A stretch of DNA of 64,000 bases. Source: Paraspadella gotoi. Taxonomy: Eukaryota > Chaetognatha. The translations under genes and the position numbers were made by a program. Below are positions 10,802 to 23,430 of the stretch, piece after piece (position 1 is the stretch's first letter; every line of letters begins with the position of its first letter). The notes below the pieces were generated by a model, which was not told the DNA's origin, did not search any database, and saw only the letters and a list, made by a program, of their open reading frames with translations. The stretch lies in NCBI GenBank assembly GCA_051294375.1, contig CM119270.1, forward strand, positions 11,972,416 through 12,036,415, in the 5' to 3' direction.

Positions 10802-13800
10802 TCAAAAGTCTTCTTCTTCAGTTTCCTCCTCTACTTCCTCCGTTCCTCCCTTTACTCCGCTGCCGGACGACTCTTCTCTTCCTTCGGTTTCCGTCTCCGT
10901 TTCCTCTTCTTTTTTCTCTTCCTCTTCAACTTCTTCTTCTTTCCTTTCTCCTTCCTCCACTTCTCCTTCTTGCGTTCTCCTTTCACTTTCCTCAGTCATA
11001 ATTTCCTCTTTAATTTCCTCAACACTTTCTCCTTTCGACTTTTTCTTTTTTTCTCCTTTTTCTTCGCTTTCACCGTCGAATCCTCCTCCTCCTTCTCCTC
11101 CTCCTCCTCCTCTCTTGACGAACCCCTCGAGATTCGAAGGCCTCCATTGCAGTCGCACCTCCGGTTTGAAGCGGTCCGTGAATTTCAAGGCCTTCACGAT
11201 GCGTAGGGTCTCAGTCTGTCGATAATTTTACGTGAGAAGTAATTGTAAGTTTTTTAAAAAAATTCTTTAAAAAAACTAGGAAAAAAATAGGGTGGAAAAA
11301 ATGAAGGAAGGAAGGGAAAAGAAAGAAAGCAAGGAAATAAAGGAAGGAGGTAAGGAAGATAAAAAATGAAAATGTAAAGAAGGAAATGAATAAACCAAAA
11401 AAATACAAGGAAAGAAGGAAGGAAGGAAGGAAGGAAGGAAGGAAGGAAGGAAGGAAGGAAGGAAGGAAGGAAGGAAGGAAGGATAAGAAGGTTGTAAGGC
11501 AGCGAAAGAAATGGGGGAGAAAAAAGAATGTCAGAAGGTACACGAGGGAAAGAATGGAAGAAATAATTATAATAATATTGGTAACCGGGAAAAATATATA
11601 TGCAATTGCCGACTACCTCCATCGCAACCTCCCACTCGCCACCAACCGATTACCCACCGCCCCCAACCACCCTACCACCTCACCACGTTCCTCCCCACGA
11701 CGAAATCGACGGCGGAGGCGAATCTCACGATTCCTTCCTCGTCGATGACGAAAGTCGCGCGCGCGGGAAAACCAGAGGCGGAGATGAAGACCCCGAAGTC
11801 GCGGGCGATGGAACCGGAGGAGTCGGCGACGAGGGGGAAGCGGACGGGGCCCAGGCCTGTTTGGTGGAGGGAGGGGGAGAGAATGAGGTAGGGGATGAAG
11901 GGGAAAGCGGACGGGGCCCAGGCCTGTTTGGTGGAGGGGAGGGGAGAGAATGAGTTAGGGGATGAGGGGAAAGCGGACGGGGCCCAGGCCTGTTTGGTGG
12001 AGGGGAGGGGAGAGAATGAGGTAGGGGATGAAGGGGAAAGCGGACGGGGCCCAGGCCTGTTTGGTGGAGGGAGGGGAGAGAATGAGGTAGGGGATGAGGG
12101 GAAAGCGGACGGGGCCCAGGCCTGTTTGGTGGAGGGGAGGGGGAGAGAATGAGGTAGGGGATGAAGGGGAAAGCGGACGGGGCCCAGGCCTGTTTGGTGG
12201 AGGGAGGGGAGAGAATGAGGTAGGGGATGAGGGGGAAGCGGACGGGGCCCAGGCCTGTTTGGTGGGAGAAGGGGAGAGAATGAGGTAGGGGATGAGGGGG
12301 AAGCGGACGGGGCCCAGGCCTGTTTGGTGGAGGGGAGGGGAGAGAATGAGGTAGGGGATGAGAGGAAAGCGGACGGGGCCCAGGCCTGTTTGGTGGGGGA
12401 GGGAGAGAATGAGGAGGGATGAGAGGAAAGCGGACGGGGCCCAGGCTGTTTGGTGGAGGGGAGGGGGAGAGAATGAGGTAGGGGATGAGGGGAAGCGGAC
12501 GGGGCCCAGGCCTGTTTGGTGGAGGGGAGGGGGAGAGAATGAGGTAGGGGATGAAGGGGGTGAGGAGAGGAGGGAGAGCGAGGAGGGAAAGATAATGCAG
12601 TGATTGGGGAAAGAAGAGAAAAGGTGAGATTAGACGGTAGATAGAATGATCTGGCAAAGTTAGCGGAGGCGAAATAATTTGTTATGGAAAACAAAATAAA
12701 AGGAAGGGAGTTAGAAGATGAGAAAAGAGAAAAAAGGCGGGAAGGAGACGAAGGTAAAATCAAGAAGAATGGGGTAAGAAAAAAAAGGATATGAACGCAA
12801 AATGGAGGAGAGAAATGAATGTGGAGGAAAGAAAAAGTTGAGTAAATTGTAGGTCAGTAAACTGATTAAAACGATTGAAGTGGCGACAGGGTGGACAGAA
12901 AGGAACATGCAGGAAAAAGGTTCTGGTAGAAAAGGCGTTGACTCGCTAAAAAGGCGAGAAAACAACACGAGCGATTAATCAGTTGGGAGGCGGAAAACGA
13001 GTCTCGCGCCGAAAAAACAATTTCGGAGGCGAACGACGACTTCTCGCCATTTCTAAGCTGGATTCTTATCTCAGTGGGCCGGCTGCATTGGAATGAGAAG
13101 GTGGATAAATCTTTCTTCTGGCTACAGAGGTAAGTTAAATAAGCCTAATATCAGCTAATTTAGTCTGCATTATCCTCGCCACCAATTTATTTATACCGCC
13201 TCACCCTTAATTTGAAAATGCAGAGACTTGACCGAGATTCTTCACTTGACCACCGCAACGACCTCACCTCCCAGCTCCCGCGGCTGCTGCGTCCAGCTGA
13301 GATGCGCCATGTCGGAGTCGCAGCTGCAGGCGACGAATTCGCAGTCGATGATGACGAATTCGTCGTAGCGACTCTCGAAGGCCAACAGTTCTGCGAATGA
13401 CAGCACTAACAACTTGTTTTCACGCAATCTTTAACTTTGTTTTGTTTTTAGACTTAGCTTTTTTGATGCTCCTGTATGTACTGAATCAACCTTGTTGAAT
13501 TCGAAATAAAACGCATTAATTATTTCTCGAATGTCAACAGTTCTGCGAATGACAACAATAACACCTCGTAATTTATTTCTTGAATGCCAACAGTTCTGCG
13601 AATGACAACAATAACAACTTGTCATTTATTTTTCGAAGGCCAAAAGTTCTGCGAATGACAACGATAACAACTCATCATTAATTTCTTGAAATCTAACAGT
13701 TCTGTAAATGACAACAACTGGTCATTTGTGTCTCTAAGGCCAACAGTTCTTAAAAAGAACAACGATAACAAAGCGTCAATTTTGTCATTTAGATTCTGTT

Positions 13801-14470
13801 AAAACGTCTCATAAAAACAGATCGGGACAAAAAAGAACAAAAAAAGACTTTAATAATAATAACCACGAACTCTCTCTCGGCTAAATACCTGTTATGCAAA
13901 GGAAGGAAAAGTCGGCCGGATAAAAGAAGACGACGACGTAGCGACCTTTCAATTCTTCTGAATCGAGGTCGGTCATCTCTCCGCCGATCACGGCCTTGAA
14001 TGAATGAATGAATGAATGAATGAATGAATGAATGAATGATTGAATGAATGAATGAATGAATGAATGAATGATTGAATGAATGAATGAATGAATGAATGAA
14101 TGAATGAACGAACCAATGAAGGAAGGAAGAAAAGAAGGAAGGAAGGAAGGAAGGAAGGAAGGAAGAAAGGAATGATTGAATGATTGAATGAATGAATGAA
14201 CGAATGAAGGAAGGAAGAAACGAAGGAAGGAAGGAAGGAAGAAAGGAATGAAGGAATAAAGGAATGAATGAATGAATGAATGAATGAATGAATGAATGAA
14301 TGAATGAATGAATGAATGAAGAAATCAAAGAAAGGAATAAAAGCATGAATGTGTCAAAGAATGAATAAATATAAAAAAGAAAAAGGTTTGATTACAGATA
14401 TATACGAAACTAATATCTTTACCTTTTCTCTAAAGGTTGGCGCGGGATGTCCCATCAAATGACTCATCAT
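10802..14470 (-). CDS. Peroxiredoxin (AhpC/TSA family), five exons, no resolving cysteine
   Basis: Exons 14423-14470, 13889-13994, 13268-13390, 11684-11856 and 10802-11215 join in frame into 287 codons. The protein should reduce hydroperoxides in the cytosol; no signal peptide is seen. Exon 1 gives MMSHLMGHPAPTF. Exon 2 gives VVVFFYPADFSFLC, with the P-x3-S/T-x2-C active site; the usual Pro after the cysteine is Ile (CITE). Exon 3 gives ESRYDEF and AHLSW. Exon 4 gives LGPVRFPLVAD, ATFVIDEEGIVR and VGRN. Exon 5 gives TETLRIVKALKFTDRFKPEV. Where typical 2-Cys enzymes have EVCP, this one has EVRL, so the resolving cysteine is absent. A tail of about 100 residues rich in Gly, then Glu and Lys, follows. 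Three of the four introns end in tandem arrays at the acceptor. The start is the first of two adjacent ATGs. Confidence 0.95.
11403..11482. repeat. (AAGG)n tetranucleotide repeat
   Basis: About 19 uninterrupted units lie in peroxiredoxin intron 4, some 190 bp upstream of the last acceptor. Confidence 0.97.
11826..12560 (-). repeat. Minisatellite of a 3' splice site, about 65-bp unit, about 11 copies
   Basis: Each unit, read on the transcript strand, contains a C/T-rich tract, CACCAAACAG, then GCCTGGGCCCCGTCCGCTT. That is the acceptor and first bases of peroxiredoxin exon 4, whose true start is at 11856. Starts of this motif recur about every 61-67 bases up to about 12510. One unit (near 12445) has lost a base. 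The array lies in intron 3 and its first unit overlaps the exon. Confidence 0.93.
13382..13760 (-). repeat. Degenerate tandem array of a second 3' splice site, about 52-bp unit
   Basis: The acceptor and first bases of peroxiredoxin exon 3 (transcript GTCATTCGCAG|AACTGTTGG) recur at least five more times upstream in intron 2, near 13545, 13590, 13640, 13700 and 13750. Divergence rises with distance. A 100-bp non-repeat segment separates the true exon start from the next unit. Confidence 0.85.
13997..14330. repeat. (TGAA)n array with AAGG blocks
   Basis: Tetranucleotide TGAA repeats, interrupted by GGAA blocks, fill most of peroxiredoxin intron 1. They run right up to the acceptor of exon 2 (transcript CATTCATTCAAG|GCC). 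Confidence 0.95.
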
Positions 14471-14864
14471 GACAACTTTTTTTTTCTCTTCAAAGAAACA
14501 GCTTAAAAGTTATTGCCGACGAGATCTACGTTTGAAATTTCGATTTTCGATATTTTTTCGTAGTTCTTTATTAATTAAAACTAATGTGATGATAAACGAT
14601 ACGACTTTTTCGACTAAAAAAAAATTAATATTCGTCATTCTTACGCAAAGGTAAACAAAGTAAAGAGGGATTGGTAAATTCCGATAAAAGAAACCTATTC
14701 ACTATAGATTTACATTTAGAGATTAAAATTCAACCATATCTTTTTAAAAGAAGATAATATTTTACTTCGATCTTGAGCCCACACGACTATATTTTCTCCA
14801 TTTCATCATATTTACTTTATCGCAACAGCTTTACAACAGCAATTCTTATATTACAAATCCCAAA

Positions 14865-15780
<916 letters not shown>

Positions 15781-16059
15781 CTGGGGAATGATGATGTAAT
15801 TGTGATGGACTTTTTTTTTTATCTTGTAACAAAGAAAGATACTAAAACACTTTTTTTGGACCATGTCAAGTTATGAGTTACTTTTTAAATCACAATTTTC
15901 CCGCATATATTTTCAATTTTTCTCAAGAGCGAGACTAAAACGTTTCACGTTCAGGCTTAAAAGGATAAAGATAAACTTTATCATTTTCCTCGCTTTATCT
16001 TTTCAGGCCTGAAAAATTAATAGTGAACGCGGACGATGATGAGGGGAAGACGACGACGA

Positions 16060-16084
16060 NNNNNNNNNNNNNNNNNNNNNNNNN
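16060..16084. other. Assembly gap (25 N) inside a GAC repeat
   Basis: Undetermined bases are flanked on both sides by CGACGACGA repeats, so the repeat length is unknown. Confidence 0.98.
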
Positions 16085-16100
16085 CGACGACGACAAAGAT

Positions 16101-16131
<31 letters not shown>

Positions 16132-16215
16132 GCAGACTAAAACGTCACGATGTTTTCCGACATTTATGAGAAAACGAAAATAAAAATAAATATTCGTCAA
16201 GAGTTTTCTACGTAG

Positions 16216-16241
16216 AAAGAAAGAAAGAAAGAAAGAAAGAA

Positions 16242-16277
<36 letters not shown>

Positions 16278-16300
16278 AAAGAAGAAAGAAAGAAAGAAAG
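16216..16300. repeat. (GAAA)n microsatellite
   Basis: This is a run of GAAA units with a few AAGA interruptions. Confidence 0.95.
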
Positions 16301-17497
16301 GAAAAAAAAAATGTGAGAAAGAGAGAAAAGAAATTAAAAAAAAGGAATGATTAACGTGCTAGAAAATAGTAAAGAATAAAAAAAAACAAGAAAAAACAGT
16401 CTGAGCGTGTCGCGCGTAAAGAAGACGAAGCAGAAATGAGAAAATGATGACAATGACAATGACATCATCGTAAGCCTTTCTCCGGTTTGTAGATAAAAAA
16501 AGGGGGGATGGGAATGTCCAGGAAATGAGAGATGGAACCTAAGAACGTGTCCTGAAAAAAAAGGCGAACAGAGAACAAAACTTGGAGGCGAACAAACCCA
16601 TCCCAGAAAATCAAAATCTAAACCCCCGCCCCTTTTCTTTCCCTCCCTCTCCGCTCCTCCCCGTTGATCCCGTTCTATTTTCAGGTTCAACGAGAGTAAT
16701 TTTCTCGTTTTTCCGTCTCAGACTTTGATATGCAAATTGCATTTTGTAGCCGCTAACTCTAAGCGGAGCCATCGAGAACTGTGGCAAAAAAAAAAAAAAA
16801 AAAAAGAGCGAAGAAAGGAGAGAGGAAAAAGGAGAAAAAATGGGGAAATAAAAAAAAAGGCGAAGAAGCGAAATAAGACGAAATAAAAAAAGGCGGGGAA
16901 GTGATAAGAATTTTTACCCTATTCCGCATCAGAGGGCGCGGGAATCGAAAAAGTTGTAAATCGTCGAAAATGAGGGCAATAAAATAAAAAATATATAGAA
17001 AAGCGTAAAAATAAAATAAAAATGAATGAAGAAGGAAACTAATAAGAAAAAAAAAGACGGACGGTCGGACCGACTGACTCCAGCTCGGCAGACGGACATT
17101 CTGTAACGGACAAAAGCAGTAATCATTAGAATAGAACGGATGTCCTGGGAATTTTAACGAAGTCGAGAAAATCGAGAAAAGGAAAAAAAATGGAGTCTGA
17201 ATGAATGAAGGAGGGAAAATGGGAGGGAAGCGAAGAAAGACGAAAGAAGAAATAGGAAGGAATAGGATAAGAAATGTGATTGCCATGAAAAAAAAGAAAA
17301 ATAAAAGAAGAAAAACATTAATCTTTCCTAATTATGTATATACAAATTTTTGTGACGCTGGCGAAACCTCAAGGGAACAAGGGCAAAAAATGAACGCAAG
17401 TCAAACAATACAGGACAAAGAAAAAGGATTAAAGAAACATTACAGAGAAAAAAGAATATAAAAGACAATAATAAGTTGAATAAGTTGAAACACCGAC

Positions 17498-17541
17498 CTC
17501 CTCTGTCCTCGTAGTCGTCGTCGTCGTCGTCGCCAGAGGCG
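17498..17541 (-). CDS. Possible 44-bp acidic micro-exon (left copy)
   Basis: It is bounded by an acceptor (TTTGCCAG) and a donor (GAG|GTCGGT), and encodes SGDDDDDDDYEDRG in the frame that continues into 15552-15780 (enters phase 2, leaves phase 1). It rests on splice consensus and phase only, and the Asp run comes from a GAC repeat. An identical copy is at 25063-25106. Confidence 0.4.
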
Positions 17542-18187
17542 CTGGCAAATCGACCCCGTCGTATTTATTGATTTTGCCCACCTAATTGGCGTAGCGAAGT
17601 CAATTGTGGTTGTTTTCGTCGTCGTCGTCTCGTTGTCGTTGCGTCGTCATCGACGCCAAGGTTCCCGCTCCGCAGCGACAAATTGAAAAAAGTGTTTTTT
17701 TTTTAAACTTCGGTCGTAAAAAAAAAACTTTTTATTTCCGGGTAAATAACGCGGAGTCTGAAAACGTCAACCGAAGCAGCGGACATCTTTTTTTTTTAAA
17801 TGGATCTCGAATGTTTTTTAATGTTTTTTTTGATCTGCGACACATTTCGGCCTAACAGAGTCAATTAAAGCAATGAAATTACGAATTGGAGTTTAACTTT
17901 CTTCGGTTTCGTTTCGCGAGATTTTAAGGAGAACCGATAAGTAACTTGCGACGAATTTAAAAGTCGTCCGTCGGTTCGATTGATGAATGATTGATTAAGT
18001 TATTGATTCATTCCAGGGATATAGTTCTCTCCCACTAATAGATCCACATCAAAGGAATGACTCGTACCCACCTTTCCAGCTACATCTATTACCTCCTACC
18101 ACGAGCTTGCCTATTGGCCCACCTTCAATCACGAATGGGTTTCCCATCTCCCAAGACCAAGCCATCCCAAACTGACACAACCCCATC

Positions 18188-19958
18188 CTAATCCCGACCA
18201 CCACCTTGACTCATGTACGCTGGCGGCGGATCGGTCGGCACCACCGCGATGACGTTGATCTCGTCGCCGCGCTGCGCTGAGGCGCCCGCCGTCGCTGACG
18301 TCGTCGTCGTCGCGCCTTCCGTCACCACGGCCTGCAGATGGCGCTGTCGCGATTGGATGGGAAGGTGGGAATTGGCCGAATTGGAATTGGGGAATTGCAA
18401 ATGGTGATTCAACGGTGATTCGAGGAGAGACGCGGTGATTGAAATGAAATTCGGAAAGGTAAGGCATGAAGGCAATTATCGACAAATGGTGATATAATTT
18501 AAATCAACGAGCGGTTTATTAGTTAATAAAAAATTGAACTGAAATTAATACTGAAAAAATTCCCAGTCATTAATGATTAAATGAATTATTGATATTAATA
18601 ACATGATTGAAAATGAATATAGCGTCGGTGATAAGCCGATGAGTAATGAGAGAAAAATTTCTAGACAAACAAATATCGAAGCAACGACGGTCTGGCTCCC
18701 GCTGCATCAGGTGCCACTTCGGAGCGACAATTAGAGACGACGATGACAGGCGGAAATTGCAACAGGCCGTTACCAGGTAGCGTCGAGAAAGAAAGAAAAG
18801 AGGTAAGTATAGAAAACGAGGGAAGGGGGAACCAGAGGGTGTGAGAAAAAAAAATATTTCGCGAAGAGGAGCGATTCTCCCGCTGGGCAGGAAAGGGAAT
18901 GGTGAGAAAAAAAGAGTGAAAGAAAAGTATCACGAAAATGGCGGAGGTGAAAAAAAAAGCGGGGAATTCATCTTAAAAAAAAGGGAGGGCGGGAAATTTT
19001 TGTCGCCGGCGGAGGATAAAATTCTCCTCAACGGGACGGAGAGCGATTTAATTTAGATAAGAAATTTCTGAAGGAAATACGTTTATCGGTTGGGTTTACG
19101 GATGAAATGGCGACGAGGGAAAGTAAACGATTTTTTTTTTTCGCTCGTGTAAACTAACGTCGTCGATGTTGTTACTTACGCGACGTTGAATTTCGTAGTT
19201 GAACGAGCGTTCCGCTGAAGAAAAGAAAGAAATAAATAAATTTACTATGAAATTCATAGTGAATCAGGCAGGAACAAAAAATGGCGAGTGGAGGGGAAAG
19301 ATAATAACGGTTCAATGACATTCATGACAAATAAGCAGCAACTTCAAAAGGACCTAAATTACAATGAGATTAAAATTGTCATCAAAAAGTCATTAAAAGT
19401 CAACTAAACGACAAGCAAGACGTCAATAAAAACAAAATAAACAACGAGAGCGCAACACCAACAACAGCAACACTAAGAACAACGACGACAACAACGACGA
19501 TAACAAAAACATGAGCAACCTTCGACGTATTGAAGATGTCGAAGACTGCATAGAGTTCGAGACAAACGCCGAAGACGACGAGGATGCAGTAGCCCAACAT
19601 GTCGCCGATGTGTTGGTCGTTGACGCGGACGGATCATGATGCCGAGACCAGACCACGCAGAGGAAACCCTGGACGAGGGTTGTCGAAGGAGAATAGGGTG
19701 ACATGGTGTTGAGGTGAAAGAGCGTGTGGGAGAAAAAAGATTAGATCGTCGATAAAAATAATTTATAGTGAGTGATTTTGAAAAAAAAAGTTTTTACAAG
19801 GGGAGAGAAAAGTCAATTATGTTTTGAACACGAAGGAAAAGAATTTCAACGAGATGCGACAATTAATTTTGCCCGCTTAAATCTCCCTCTCACCAAAATG
19901 ATGAAGAGACGTAGCAGCACAACATTTGGTTTGACTTTTTGATTTCGCTCGAGGCCAT
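18188..19958 (-). pseudogene. Left copy of the two-transmembrane PPPAY gene, frameshifted
   Basis: Exons corresponding to the intact right copy lie at 19894-19958, 19520-19668, 19180-19214 and 18188-18331. The last two are identical in length and frame. The first has lost one base (65 instead of 66). The second has one gain and three losses (149 instead of 151), which destroys the membrane-spanning frame. The changes are all single-base indels, so sequencing or consensus error in a duplicated contig is as likely as true decay. Confidence 0.7.
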
Positions 19959-20797
19959 CGGCGTCGTTCCGTTCGGCCGAATCGCCCAAATCCTAAAAAG
20001 TAGCGAAAGAATCGAAACAAATGCGCAATTCGCAAACTTGGAATTCACGTTCGTTCTAATCATTTCGAAGAATTTTCACGCCAAATGTTTAAAAAGATGG
20101 ATTGTTTTTCTCGTGAACTTTTACAGATTACCATCGTTGCTCAAAGCTCATATCATCAGAAAGAAAAAAGAAATTCATACTTCCACGAACAAATCCATTG
20201 AAACCTCGAAAAAAAAAGAAGCTACAACTGAGATTGAAAAACGTTTCCCAAATCTCTTCTCATCGAATTCCGGTCCAACATCCGGAATCCGACATCCGGG
20301 TGTTTGCCATTTTCTCGTTGTAGTTGTAGTTTTAACCGGACCTCGAGACGAGCGAAACGATGCGAATTTTCAAACACACAAAAAAAAGAACAACAACAAC
20401 TTATTTTTTCCCTCGGCCGACGAAAAAAAATTCCCGGCGCGTCGTCGGCGCCGAGATTTTTCTTCCGCAAATTCTTTCAAACGACGAACATAAAACTAGA
20501 AACAAAATGTCGGAATCTTTTTTTTTTCTTTTCGTTTTTCTTTTTTTTGATAAACAAACAAAAATCTGGCTTCTTTTCGCGAAGAAGAAGAAGAAGCAGC
20601 AGAAGTTTTTTAATCCGCTGCTATAAGAGGCTCGGGGATCTAGAATGATGGAGGGGGCTGAGGGGATGGTGAGGGGGGGGGGTAGACGGGCGAGAGATAT
20701 TGCGAAAGACGCAAAAAAAAAGAGAGGATGGAATTATAGAAGACGTAAAAAGGCAACACTCGCTCTCTGTCTCTCTCAATACTCGTGTTTAATCTCT

Positions 20798-20856
<59 letters not shown>

Positions 20857-22911
20857 CTCTCGCTCGCGAGGAGAAATACACGAAGATTGAAAGGGAAAGG
20901 AAACACTCAAAAAATGGGCGAGGATATAAATATTATATAGGATAACGCGAAAAACGAATCGGGAGAGAGAGAGGTGAGAGAGAGAGAGAGATAGCTAAGT
21001 TTGTGATATGAAAAAAAAAAAAGGAGAAAGACATTTCATCTTGCTTCGCTACACCGTTTTTTGTCCTTGCACAATGCTCAACCTTCTAGTTTGATTTAAG
21101 TTTAAAAAAAAATATTTCTTTCTTTTCTTTCAAATTGTCAGCAACTCACATTTTCAACGCAGAGTTCGAATAAGAACTTCAAACCTTACTTTATCAATTT
21201 TTTAATATCACTTCAACCTCACTTCAACCTCACTTCAACCTCACCGATCATCCCCCTCACCCCTAAAACTTTCCCTTTCACCCACCTCGTCGTCGTGCTC
21301 TGCGTCTGATTCGCCGGAAGATTGACGCTCACGAAAATCCGGCGTCGAAGGCCTAGCGTCCGCGCCTCCTGCCGACCCGACGGGTCTGCTGCCCACAACG
21401 ACAACCGACGCCGGTGGGGGCGGCGCCGTTTCGAGCCTCCGGCGCCGAGGCTGTCGATCTGGCACGCGCGGGAAGCGGGTCGTCCGCCTTGTGCGTTTCG
21501 TCGACGCCGACCGCGATTTCGACGGGTGGTACCAGCGCCGCCAGCGCCGCCAGCGCCGACGGCACCACCGCCGCCCACCCCTACCCGACCAGCAGTTTCG
21601 ATGGTTCGCGGCGCGGCGGGCGTTCGAACGGATGGCGGCCACCTTCGGGCCAAAACCCGTTGATGCGCCGCCCGGTGACTTCGCGAGTTCGGGCGGTGTT
21701 GCGAGGGAAGAAGAATGGCAATCGCGCGGGGTGGAAACTTGGGATTTGGGGGGGGTGGGCAGAATGGAAACGTGGAAAACGGGAATCGTGAAATTCTCGA
21801 TAGTCTTGGCATCGGAAAATTGGTCATGAAATTTAAATATTATCGGAAATCGAGCGCTGAAAATATGAAAATGAAGGAAATTTCAAGTCGGCGGAGTACG
21901 ACCCCCCCCCCAGAGATTCATGGAAAACGAGATTTCTCGTTTCCATGACAACTCGCGGAGGAAGAAAAAAAAACAATGGTTTCCGAAGGAGATTTTCGGT
22001 TCAATGACCAGCGGTGACTGGGGAATTTATATTAAATTTTTTTACTGGAGGAAAAAAAAAAGCGCAATTCCAATGAGAGACTCATTGCGAGGACAAGGCG
22101 ACAATGTTACAATACGATTGCAAGAGAATACGGCATTGCATTAGAACGCTGAGATATTAGCAACTGAAAGCGAAAACAATTAATTGAAACGTTTGAAACT
22201 CTATTTAGCGTAAAGAATAATTAGTTTCGTAAAATGATCGAGACTTGACTAAATAGTTTTGATATACATTATTATATTTGTCTTGCATATAAAAGGAAAT
22301 CTATACAGTTGACAATGGGGTTTTCTTGTTGTCGACTTGTTTATAATAATTCTGTTTCCATTCTCGCAACTCTCCAGCGAGACTCCGACACAAAGTGTGG
22401 AATCATTTATTCATTATTTCACTCGGTGGATAAGAAATAGGGAAAGAATGGGGGGAATTGGGATAGAGGAGCGAGTAAAGATAATTTGAGAGTGAGTTGA
22501 TAGGGTAATGTCAGGATAGGTAGAACTCGGAAGAGCGGTTAACATTTAAAGCAAAAGAAGGATTAAAATTGTAAAGCTACGAAAGTCAGGAAAATATAAG
22601 TAAGTAAAGAGGAAACAAACATCACCGTTTCCTCCTTCGTCCGACCTCTTGAGCGGAACGGGTCAGGTTCGTCAAAACGAAACTCACCGAACTAATCGTC
22701 TTCAGCTCATCATCTCCGCATCTTGTGACCCGCGGTGACCCGAGGAAAACTAACGGCAAATTCCCAAGATAAAAGTTGAAAACAAAAAAAATACAAAATT
22801 ACTTAAGATCTCTACCAAGTTTTTTTTCCGCTTCGATTAAGAGAAAAAAAGTTTTTTCCGCCCTGACGAAACACGAATGTTTACTGACAGAAAGCAAAGG
22901 AGTGGAAAGGA

Positions 22912-23011
<100 letters not shown>

Positions 23012-23249
23012 AGGTTAATGGCATCGAAAGCGACGTCGGGCATATCTATTTGACGAGGTGCCATCAACTGAAATTCTCTTCTTCTCCCTCTGCGTCATTG
23101 AGCGAACTTGTTTTAACTTTTCCATCTCCTTCTCTCGTCGATCCATTTATCGATTCATCCCTTCAATTTTTTCTCATTTTTTGTACATATTCAAACATAA
23201 CTACACTTAATTATTCAAAGATATTAAGTTTTGTACATTTTTCAGAACG

Positions 23250-23430
23250 AAATTATACACCCCATATAAAAAGTATTCATTCATTCAAAGAACAAGCAAT
23301 TTTGCACAGGCGATGGTAGGTTAGGGTCACAACCACTCTTAACATATTAGTACTTTCCAGAGCACCTCGCTTTCCTATAAATGAAATATTATAGTTTTTT
23401 TATGAATTGTTTCAATTTCATAAAAGTATG
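23250..23430. repeat. Dispersed repeat, diverged copy (left duplicate)
   Basis: This is related to 8910-9152 in inverted orientation. It shares the CATTCATTCAAAGAACAAGC region, the GGTTAGGGTCACAACCACTC region and the AGAGCACCTCGCTTTCCTAT region. It is duplicated at about 30858-31040. Confidence 0.55.

Noticed and set aside
11826-12560. CRISPR-like regular array
   Set aside because: Units are contiguous with no unique spacers, the genome is clearly eukaryotic, and the repeat matches an exon edge.
11672-12763. A 363-codon minus-strand open frame with Pro/Leu/Ser repeats
   Set aside because: It is the translation of the intron 3 minisatellite continued into peroxiredoxin exon 4. The true exon starts at 11856 by phase with exon 3.
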